Assembly: GCA_021162125.1 (NCBI GenBank)
Contig: JAGGZG010000181.1
Location: 1 to 5,148 of the forward strand
Length of the DNA stretch: 5,148 bases
Direction: 5' to 3'
DNA from: Anaerolineae bacterium
GTDB lineage: Bacteria; Chloroflexota; Anaerolineae; JACIWR01
Positions 1-5,123 of the stretch are shown here, one piece after another. The notes under the pieces are model-generated. The model did no database searches, had not been told where the DNA came from, and saw nothing but the letters and a program-made list of their open reading frames with translations. How positions within the stretch are numbered: position 1 is the first letter of the stretch; the number at the start of each line of letters is the position of its first letter. The translations under genes and the position numbers were made by a program.

Positions 1-930
1 GACGATGACCAGGATGCGCACCGCCAGGCCGTAGGCGCGGGGCAGCGACTCACGGTCATCGGCGGCGTAGCGGCTCATCAGCGGGAACAGGGCAAAGGTG
101 AACGAGGCGGGGATGATGTTGATGGCGTCCACGATGCGATACGAGGCAGAGGTATACAGTCCGACGGCCCTGTCACCCCGCAGGGCTTTGAGGATGGGCA
201 CGTCGATCTTGAAAAACTGGAGCGAGAGGAAGTCGTTGATCATCAGTGGGTAGGACTGGCGGGCCATCTCCCGTCGCAGTGCCGGGTCGGAGTCCCAGTG
301 AGGGCGGAAGTAGCGGCGCACGACCAGCGTCCCCAGGATGGCCAGCGTGACCAGGTTGACCACGATGGACGTAGCCCCCAGGCCAACGATGCCCCAGCCC
401 AGGAGCAGCACGCCCGTGCCCAGGGCCACGCGCAGGATGGTGGTCACCGTGGTGATCGCCGCCGGGTACTCCATGTCCTCGAAGCCGTTGAACAGCGCCG
501 TCAGCGCCGATGAGATGCCGCCGGGCACCAGGCCGATGGCGAAAAGGATCAGGGCCCACACCTGAGTCGCGCCCAGCGGCTCAATGAGTGCCGACCAGCC
601 GATGACGAATCCGGCCAACAGTGGCGCGGCCAGTCCCAGCAATCCCCCGCGCAGGGCCAGCGCGTTCACTAGCAAGCGATTGGCCGCCCGCTGCCCGCTC
701 TCCTGATCCGGCCTGCCCACTTTGGCCACCTCGCGCTGGAGCAGGGTATTTAACCCAAAGTTGATGAAGATGTCCAGCGAGACGATGACGTTGGCGGTGA
801 TGAAATAGTACTGGCCGGCCGCATCGGGAGCCAGGATGCGCAGCATCAAGGCGGTGAAAGCAATGTTTATCGCCTTATTAAACAGTTGCAGCACGATGGG
901 CGCCAGGCTGTTCTTGGTCACCCGGCGAAC
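1..930 (-). other. C-terminal flippase domain (Wzx/RfbX-like, MOP superfamily) of the fused protein, partial
   Basis: Residues about 905-1214 read as the first two thirds or so of a polysaccharide-biosynthesis flippase. The segment KNSLAPIVLQLFNKAINIAF (910-929) is followed by the family-like stretches LRILAPDAAGQYYF and INFGLNTLLQREVAK. Later come a hydrophobic pair of helices around ILRVALGTGVLLLGWGIV, then QSYPLMINDFLSLQFFKIDV, a GLYTSASYRIVDAIN segment and FALFPLMSRY near the window edge. Such proteins move lipid-linked sugars across the cytoplasmic membrane. No stop separates it from the YfhO part. The GTG at 921-919 (V908) could be an internal start, but no close Shine-Dalgarno site precedes it: the nearest GGAGG is over 20 nt away. 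Family assignment is from sequence feel, without a search. Confidence 0.8.
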
Positions 931-3642
931 GGTGGATTGCTGGTCCTCCGGGCGGTAGAAACGCCGCCACAGCCACACGCCGACCATGAGCAGCAGGGCC
1001 ATCACCGCCAGGAAGCTGGCGAAAAAGCCCACTTTGACCGAGTCTGGTGTGTACTTGAAGCGCACGGTAGACCGGCCGGCCGGCAGGTACACGGCGCGGA
1101 AATTGCCGTCGGCGCGCAGGATGGGAGTGAATTGTTCATCTTCCTCACCTGCGCCCGGGGGGCGGACGTAGGCCCGCCAGCCGGGGAAGTAGCTATCGGC
1201 CAGCACCAGCCAGGCGGGCGCGTCCAGGGTCACGTCCACCAGCACCTCGTTGTGGCTGTACCAGGTGATGGTCGCGGGCTGGGGGGTTCCAGGATTCGTG
1301 TTACGTGTCACGTGTTGCGTGTTACGTGTCACGTGTTGCGTGTTGCGTGTTGCGTGTTGCGTGTTGCGTGTTCCGGCTTCCAGAATCACGTAGTGACGGG
1401 GATCATATTGGCGGACGGCCTGTCCCACGTCCTCGACGACGACGGCGCTGTGCTCCGGCAGGGTGAAAGCGCGGGGCATGGCCCCTTCGTTGCGGTAGAC
1501 TCTTATTTCGCCGTCGTAGACCAGGGTGTAGCGCGGGTTGTCAATCTCGTGCTCGGTGAGGACGTACTTCACGTTCAGCAGATCAAGCAGCGGCGAGTCC
1601 AGGCTGCGCGGGTCGGAGAGGGGCGCGATGCGGTTGTATTGCAGCCAGCCCTGGGGCTCGATCAGGCCCATGTAATCGGCGTACTGTTTCGAGATGAGGG
1701 AATCGTACCCGCGCACGTCGCTCAGGTCGTAAAACATCCCTGCGTTAGCGTGGAAAGTCGGCTCGCCTTTGGGGCAGAAGGTGGTGAACCGCCACAGACC
1801 GTCGTCCTGTCCCAGGAACTTCACCACCGGTGGCTTGAAATCGAGCAGGCGCGGGTCGGCGGCGGAGTTAAACCCGTAGCCGAAGAGGAACAGGTCGCCG
1901 GCCAGCACTGCCAGGGCCAGCGGCTTCCACACCGCGTAGCCGCCCAGCCACTTTGGCAGGTAAATGGGACAGCGGCTGACGCGCAACACCGCACCCGTGG
2001 CCACCAGGAACAGCCCGAAAATCAGGAGATTGACGAACTCGTAGGAGTAGAACATCCGCCCGTCGGCGAAGGCGTTGGGCGCGCCGGCCAGGCTGAGCAT
2101 CACCCGCTCGGCCAGGGGAATCACCACGCCGGGGACGAAGCGGCTGCCCACCAGAAGGACCAGGCCCAGCACTCCAGCCCAGAAGACCGGCCAGCCGATG
2201 ATCCGCTGCGTATTAACGCCGGTGAACGGCGATTGAGCGCTCGTCGTCCGTCGCCCCGTGCCGGAAAGATACCAGGCCCCGCATCCGGCCAGTACTGCTA
2301 CGCTGAAGGTGTAGGGGAACACCCAACGGAACGGGGTGCGCAGTTGATTGACGAAAGGGAGGGCGAAGAACAGGCGGTAGAGCGGTGTGCCGAAGACGAA
2401 GGCCAGGGAGACCAGGGTCAGAATGAGGAAAAACCAGACGTATCCCCGTGAGCGTTGGTACTCCGCGTTTGAACCCTGGCCCCGCCGCCCGATTACTGCA
2501 ATCAGAGCCAGGAACAGGGGCAGAATGCCCAGGTAGCTCCCGCCCTCCACCGCGTTCTTGACTCCCCAGTAAATGGTGTGAATGGGCTGGCCGTAGAAAT
2601 CGTGGGTGACGGGCACCACCTGCCCGCTGAACACGTCGAAGAAACTGTGATGGGCCGGGCTACCAAAGAACCAGGGCACGAAGAAGGCGATGATCCGCCG
2701 CCAGGGGTAGGCCCAACTGATCACTTGCTGGTAGCTGGCGGCACCCTGGCGGAAGCTCTGGCGGCCGAATTCGTACAGGGGGAACAACTGCGCCGCGCCC
2801 AGCCCCACACCCAGGATGACCATCACCCCAAGCCAGATAGCACTGCGTAGGTCGGGTTGGCAACCCGACCTACGTAAGCCGGGCCGCCAACCCGACCCAC
2901 GGGCGATGCGCCACGCGGCGTAGAAACCCATCACCAGCAGAGTGTAGATGGTGAATTCCACGTGACCGGCCAGTATCTGGCAGCCCAGGGCCACGGCTCC
3001 GCCTATCACGTAAGGCAGGGTTTTGCCACTGCCGCCCGCCCGCTGTTGTTGGATCACTTTCTCGGTCAACGCCAGGAGCAGGGGCAGCCAGGCCATAGCG
3101 GCGATGATCATGGTGAACACCACCTGCACCACCATCACCGCGCTGAGCTGGTAAGTGACCGCCGCCACCGTCGCTCCGAAGCGGTTGATCCCCAGCGTAC
3201 GGGCGAAAACGTACATGAAGACGCCGGCCAGCCAGAGTTGCAGCACGGTGAATGGCCCGTAGGCGTAGGGAATGGGGAGCACGTAGAACAAAACGCTTAG
3301 GGGATACAACGCCGAGTGTTGCCCCGCCGCGAAGAAGGGCGTGCCGGCGAAGAGGTAGGGATTCCACAGGGGGAGCCTGTTGGTGAGTCCGCCCGGCGCG
3401 TGGAACGATTCGAGGATGAACCGCTTCCAGACGTAGTTCTCCAGCAACAGGTCGCTGAGCAGCTCATTATGGGGCACACCCACGCCCTGTTGAGCCGCAA
3501 AGCTGCGCCACGGCTGCCAGGCAAACAGATTGTCGGCCGGGATCAGGGTCCGCCCGCCGATGAGCACTTGCCAGAAGAGGAGGCATGGAAGAAGGAGTAG
3601 GCCGGCAGCGATGAGGAAATCCAGCCTATGCCTGCGTAGCAC
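1..3642 (-). CDS. YfhO-family membrane protein fused to an oligosaccharide flippase domain (partial, runs off left edge)
   Basis: The frame starts at a GTG (3642-3640) and stays open to base 1, at least 1214 codons; the C-terminus is missing. Residues 1-895 look like YfhO. A first membrane helix (about 9-28) is followed by an outside loop with PADNLF (35-40, D37 a candidate acidic residue) and LPLWNPYLFAGTPFF (90-104). Many hydrophobic segments come next, then a soluble part with YRNEGAMPRAF (716-726) and DSYFPGWRAYV (816-826), and a last helix at 871-892. These are typical YfhO landmarks. In Firmicutes, YfhO is known as a GT-C-type transferase acting outside the membrane with a polyprenyl-phosphate sugar donor. 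From about residue 905 a flippase domain continues in frame. Start choice: GGGGGAG lies 8 nt upstream, and the N-terminus leads straight into helix 1. The frame overlaps the upstream GT2 gene by 17 nt. In-frame repeats occupy residues 248-266 and 758-782. The acceptor and sugar are unknown. Confidence 0.9.
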   Translation of the reverse strand, partial: MLRRHRLDFLIAAGLLLLPCLLFWQVLIGGRTLIPADNLFAWQPWRSFAAQQGVGVPHNELLSDLLLENYVWKRFILESFHAPGGLTNRLPLWNPYLFAGTPFFAAGQHSALYPLSVLFYVLPIPYAYGPFTVLQLWLAGVFMYVFARTLGINRFGATVAAVTYQLSAVMVVQVVFTMIIAAMAWLPLLLALTEKVIQQQRAGGSGKTLPYVIGGAVALGCQILAGHVEFTIYTLLVMGFYAAWRIARGSGWRPGLRRSGCQPDLRSAIWLGVMVILGVGLGAAQLFPLYEFGRQSFRQGAASYQQVISWAYPWRRIIAFFVPWFFGSPAHHSFFDVFSGQVVPVTHDFYGQPIHTIYWGVKNAVEGGSYLGILPLFLALIAVIGRRGQGSNAEYQRSRGYVWFFLILTLVSLAFVFGTPLYRLFFALPFVNQLRTPFRWVFPYTFSVAVLAGCGAWYLSGTGRRTTSAQSPFTGVNTQRIIGWPVFWAGVLGLVLLVGSRFVPGVVIPLAERVMLSLAGAPNAFADGRMFYSYEFVNLLIFGLFLVATGAVLRVSRCPIYLPKWLGGYAVWKPLALAVLAGDLFLFGYGFNSAADPRLLDFKPPVVKFLGQDDGLWRFTTFCPKGEPTFHANAGMFYDLSDVRGYDSLISKQYADYMGLIEPQGWLQYNRIAPLSDPRSLDSPLLDLLNVKYVLTEHEIDNPRYTLVYDGEIRVYRNEGAMPRAFTLPEHSAVVVEDVGQAVRQYDPRHYVILEAGTRNTQHATRNTQHVTRNTQHVTRNTNPGTPQPATITWYSHNEVLVDVTLDAPAWLVLADSYFPGWRAYVRPPGAGEEDEQFTPILRADGNFRAVYLPAGRSTVRFKYTPDSVKVGFFASFLAVMALLLMVGVWLWRRFYRPEDQQSTVRRVTKNSLAPIVLQLFNKAINIAFTALMLRILAPDAAGQYYFITANVIVSLDIFINFGLNTLLQREVAKVGRPDQESGQRAANRLLVNALALRGGLLGLAAPLLAGFVIGWSALIEPLGATQVWALILFAIGLVPGGISSALTALFNGFEDMEYPAAITTVTTILRVALGTGVLLLGWGIVGLGATSIVVNLVTLAILGTLVVRRYFRPHWDSDPALRREMARQSYPLMINDFLSLQFFKIDVPILKALRGDRAVGLYTSASYRIVDAINIIPASFTFALFPLMSRYAADDRESLPRAYGLAVRILVIV
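1297..1373 (-). repeat. Eleven tandem copies of a 7-bp unit, in frame in the YfhO soluble domain
   Basis: On the plus strand the unit is CGTGTTG, with variants CGTGTTA, CGTGTCA and CGTGTTC, exactly 11 x 7 = 77 nt. The order of last two bases is TA, CA, TG, TA, CA, TG, TG, TG, TG, TG, TC, so a 21-bp higher-order unit (TA-CA-TG) occurs twice, at 1297-1317 and 1318-1338. Because 7 is not a multiple of 3, the protein repeats every 7 residues: TRNTQHA once, TRNTQHV twice, then TRNT (residues 758-782). It falls in a polar linker between the MPRAF region and the PGWRAY region. No frame of the tract on the minus strand contains a stop, so copy number can change with less risk of an internal stop. Confidence 0.9.
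2847..2900 (-). repeat. Two adjacent 27-bp palindrome copies inserted in frame in the YfhO part
   Basis: Copy one (2847-2873; 14-bp arms counting 2846 and 2874) is a perfect palindrome with arms CGTAGGTCGGGTTG and CAACCCGACCTACG around one base. Copy two (2874-2900) abuts it in the same orientation and matches 21 of 27 positions. Together they make 54 nt, 18 codons (about residues 248-266), encoding a basic stretch around RPGLRRSGCQPDLR. This lies between two hydrophobic helices in an arginine-rich, probably cytoplasmic loop. On the sense strand all five stem changes in copy two turn Watson-Crick pairs into G-U pairs. It looks like a dispersed palindromic element that entered the gene without breaking it. 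Confidence 0.85.
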
Positions 3643-4375
3643 GATCTTTTCTCCCCCGCAGGCCACGATGCCGCCATCGCACTTCCCACACCCGCCAGGC
3701 CGCTTCCAACTTAACGGGCATGGACATCTTGGACTTACCGATGCGCCGGTCCTCGAAGTAGATGGGGATTTCCACCGGCCGGTAGCCCAATTTCTCGGTC
3801 AGGTAAGCCATCTCCACCTGGAACACGTAACCGTTGGAATGGATGCGATCCAGGCCGATGCCCTCCAGGGTCTCCCGTCGCCAGCACTTGAAGCCCGCCG
3901 TGGCATCCTTGACCTTCACGCCCAGGATCAGGCGGGTGTACACGCTGTTGGCCCACCAACTGAGCAGATAACGGCCAAAGCTCCACCGCTCGTCCAGGCG
4001 ACCACCCTTCACGTAGCGCGACCCGATCACCACGTCATAGTCCTGGATAAGCTCCAGGAATTTGGGGATGTACGATGGTGAGTGGGAAAAGTCGGCGTCC
4101 ATCTGTACGATGTAATCGGCTCCATGGTCCAGCGCGAACCCGAATCCCTGCACGTAGGCTGTCCCCAGACCCAGCTTGCCTGCGCGATGGATGACGTGCA
4201 CGCGGTCTGGATAGCGCCGGGCCAGGTTGTCGGCGATCTGTCCCGTGCCGTCCGGTGAGTTATCGTCCACGACCAGAATCTCCAGGTCGCCCACGTCGAG
4301 GGCAAAGAGTTCGCCGACGATCGGGCCCAGGTTGTCGGCTTCGTTGTACGTTGGAATCACTACCATCGTTTTCAT
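3626..4375 (-). CDS. Polyprenol-phosphate mannose (hexose) synthase, GT2 family
   Basis: This complete 249-residue GT-A glycosyltransferase of the DPM1/Ppm1 type should transfer a hexose, likely mannose, from a nucleotide sugar to polyprenyl phosphate on the cytoplasmic face. Visible motifs are VIPTYNE (6-12), DDNSPDGT (37-44, nucleotide binding), MDADFSH (92-98, the metal-binding DAD), GSRYVKGG (118-125), DATAGFKCWRR (157-167), SNGYVFQVEM (180-189) and FEDRRIGKSKM (207-217). The protein ends about 30 residues after the last motif with a basic tail and has no membrane helices, so it is the short single-domain form. Start choice: the ATG at 4375 has GGAGG 8 nt upstream. An in-frame ATG at 4390 would put the Shine-Dalgarno inside the gene and adds only MEGDR. 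The gene overlaps the next frame by 17 nt. Sugar identity cannot be read from the sequence; glucose or GlcNAc (CsbB-like) are alternatives. Confidence 0.93.
   Translation of the reverse strand: MKTMVVIPTYNEADNLGPIVGELFALDVGDLEILVVDDNSPDGTGQIADNLARRYPDRVHVIHRAGKLGLGTAYVQGFGFALDHGADYIVQMDADFSHSPSYIPKFLELIQDYDVVIGSRYVKGGRLDERWSFGRYLLSWWANSVYTRLILGVKVKDATAGFKCWRRETLEGIGLDRIHSNGYVFQVEMAYLTEKLGYRPVEIPIYFEDRRIGKSKMSMPVKLEAAWRVWEVRWRHRGLRGRKDRATQA
3651..3657 (-). promoter_or_regulatory. Shine-Dalgarno site of the YfhO-flippase frame
   Basis: GGGGGAG on the minus strand lies 8 nt before the GTG at 3642. It sits inside the last codons of the GT2 gene, whose stop (TAG, 3628-3626) lies downstream of the GTG. 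The overlap suggests translational coupling between the two genes. Confidence 0.7.
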
Positions 4376-4383
4376 GCGGTCAC

Positions 4384-4388
4384 CCTCC
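4384..4388 (-). promoter_or_regulatory. Shine-Dalgarno site of the GT2 gene (decides the start)
   Basis: GGAGG on the minus strand, extended to GGAGGGTG, lies 8 nt before the ATG at 4375. It overlaps the codons just after the upstream ATG at 4390, which argues against that earlier start. Confidence 0.8.
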
Positions 4389-4439
4389 ATGGATGAGCTA
4401 TTTGGGTTCTACGTGGAATAGTGGGGTTCGCATTGGTGT

Positions 4440-4541
4440 CCCGATGCTCAAGCATCGGGCTGAAAGGACAAAGCCCGCTGAAGCGGGCTCAGGGCGCTAA
4501 AGCGCCCTTCGTCCTCTTAGCCTGGACGTTTACGTCCAGGC
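4440..4541. repeat. Array of four consecutive hairpins in the operon leader
   Basis: There are four perfect inverted repeats, each with a 2-nt centre. Hairpin 1 (4440-4459) has arms CCCGATGCT/AGCATCGGG around CA. Hairpin 2 (4472-4489) has AGCCCGCT/AGCGGGCT around GA. Hairpin 3 (4491-4508) has AGGGCGCT/AGCGCCCT around AA. Hairpin 4 (4520-4541) has GCCTGGACGT/ACGTCCAGGC around TT. The core is CTNAAG or, read on the minus strand, GTAAAC; the arms differ completely. A longer imperfect stem (4459-4469 with 4511-4521: nine Watson-Crick pairs, one G-T pair, one mismatch) encloses hairpins 2 and 3. The array lies between the predicted transcription start and the GT2 gene, so it would be transcribed. 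No T-tract follows any hairpin, so they do not look like simple terminators. Confidence 0.85.
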
Positions 4542-4604
4542 CTTCCGGCGATAGCCCCACGAATCCGCGAAGAACCGTTATTTGCCGAGGTGACGGTGGC
4601 GGTG

Positions 4605-4633
4605 ATTATACTATGAGGGCAATAAAAGGTCAA
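4605..4633 (-). promoter_or_regulatory. Near-consensus sigma-70 promoter of the operon
   Basis: On the minus strand TTGACC (4633-4628, five of six matches to the -35 consensus) is followed after exactly 17 nt by TATAAT (4610-4605, perfect -10). Transcription should begin near 4598, giving a leader of about 220 nt before the GT2 start at 4375. It sits in a locally AT-richer stretch between two hairpin clusters and is the only good promoter seen for the minus-strand genes. Confidence 0.75.
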
Positions 4634-4645
4634 TCGTGCTCCCAT

Positions 4646-4673
4646 TTGGCAGGTGGTGAAAATGTGGTAAAAT
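4646..4673 (+). promoter_or_regulatory. Possible divergent plus-strand promoter
   Basis: TTGGCA (4646-4651), a 16-nt spacer and TAAAAT (4668-4673) resemble a sigma-70 promoter facing right. Its -35 lies 12 bp from the -35 of the minus-strand promoter. It would transcribe the hairpin-rich block to the right, where no gene is visible. The match is moderate and could be chance in AT-rich DNA. Confidence 0.35.
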
Positions 4674-4700
4674 GATGCAAGTACTTTTCACTACCCGACA

Positions 4701-4719
4701 GCCATTTATAACGAATGGC
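4701..4719. repeat. Short hairpin GCCATT/AATGGC
   Basis: A 6-bp perfect stem (4701-4706 with 4714-4719) with a 7-nt AT-rich loop sits just right of the promoter pair. Its role is unknown, and it is weak enough to be chance. Confidence 0.45.
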
Positions 4720-4737
4720 ACGAATTTATTCAGTTTA

Positions 4738-4767
4738 CTCAGGCCAGCGGTTGAAACCGCGCCTGAG
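4738..4767. repeat. Nested hairpin at the left end of the block
   Basis: Outer arms CTCAGGC (4738-4744) and GCCTGAG (4761-4767) enclose an inner perfect hairpin GCGGTT/AACCGC around GA (4747-4760). It is followed at once by GAGCT/AGCTC around AA (4768-4779), so two hairpins of the same loop type (TGAA, TAAA) stand side by side. Confidence 0.8.
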
Positions 4768-4815
4768 GAGCTAAAGCTCAATGGCACTAACTTTTCACAA
4801 GTTCCTGTAAGATGC

Positions 4816-5021
4816 GGCAGAATTCAATTTACGAGGAGGAGGCGTTCTCTAACGCCGTTCCACCTCCTTCCGCGCTAGAGAGCGCGGACTCCTCTTGGCA
4901 TTACGAATTATGTAGAAAGGCAGAATTCAATTTACGAGGAGGAGGCGTTCTCTAACGCCGTTCCACCTCCTTCCGCGCTAGAGAGCACGGACTCCTCTTG
5001 GCATTACAAATTATGTAGAAA
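4816..5021. repeat. Tandem duplication of a 103-bp unit carrying two facing hairpins
   Basis: Copy one (4816-4918) and copy two (4919-5021) match at 101 of 103 positions; the differences are G4884/A4987 and G4905/A5008. Each unit holds hairpin A (4841-4856: GGCGTT/AACGCC, loop CTCT) and hairpin B (4870-4887: CCGCGCT/AGCGCGG, loop AGAG, which is CTCT on the other strand). GGAG stands at the outer foot of each, read on its own strand, and GAGGAG/CTCCTC (4833-4838, 4890-4895) brackets the pair. The arms differ but the loop and foot are the same. The change at 4987 breaks one pair in the second copy of hairpin B. The near-identity implies a recent duplication or ongoing gene-conversion-like exchange. 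Confidence 0.93.
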
Positions 5022-5048
5022 GTTAGCAGCATTGAGCTAAAGCTGGCT

Positions 5049-5086
5049 GTCCACCTGCGTGGGCAGGCGCGTCCACGCAGGTGGAC
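5049..5086. repeat. Large hairpin with 14-bp perfect stem
   Basis: Arms GTCCACCTGCGTGG (5049-5062) and CCACGCAGGTGGAC (5073-5086) enclose a 10-nt loop. Each arm region is itself nearly palindromic (5049-5064 with centre CTGC, 5071-5086 with centre GCAG), so one long hairpin or two small ones can form. No T-run follows on either strand, so an intrinsic terminator is not supported. Confidence 0.85.
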
Positions 5087-5109
5087 GCTCGGCTGCAAGC
5101 CCTCTAGAG

Positions 5110-5123
5110 GCGATTTCAATCGC
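5110..5123. repeat. Hairpin GCGATT/AATCGC near the right end
   Basis: A 6-bp perfect stem around TC. Inverted, it is the counterpart of the hairpin at 4747-4760, differing by a G-C to A-T pair change on both sides of the stem. A perfect 10-bp palindrome, CCTCTAGAGG (5101-5110), abuts it. Confidence 0.75.

Noticed and set aside
880..960. Sequencing frameshift creating an artificial YfhO-flippase fusion
   Set aside because: Not fully excluded, but both domains are in the same frame through a sensible linker, and no stop or well-placed start with Shine-Dalgarno is visible at the joint in any nearby frame that would restore two normal genes.
886..2451. Long plus-strand open frame (521 codons) opposite the YfhO part
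   Set aside because: Its product is rich in H, Q, G, E and R with no recognisable motif, as expected for the antisense of a GC-rich membrane-protein gene; the minus-strand frame has clear YfhO landmarks over the same bases.
4376..4390. Upstream ATG at 4390 as the start of the GT2 gene
   Set aside because: It would place the strong GGAGG inside the coding sequence and adds only MEGDR; the ATG at 4375 has ideal spacing and the family normally starts just before the VIPTYNE motif.
4861..4869. CACCTCCTT resembling the 3' end of 16S rRNA (also at 4964-4972)
   Set aside because: Only nine bases match, with no rRNA sequence around it; it is explained as the arm of the GGAGG/CCTCC pairing in the 103-bp unit.
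4421..4878. Two short plus-strand frames (4421-4675 and 4672-4878) in the gene-free end
   Set aside because: Neither has a convincing ribosome-binding site or recognisable product, and both run through hairpin repeats; the first also runs against the predicted operon leader and promoter.
4440..5021. CRISPR array
   Set aside because: The leader hairpins do not share a repeat sequence or regular spacer length, and the 103-bp unit is a plain head-to-tail duplication without spacers; no cas gene is in view.
5049..5086. Intrinsic terminator
   Set aside because: The stem is strong, but neither strand has a T-tract after it, and the only supported genes are far to the left and point left.
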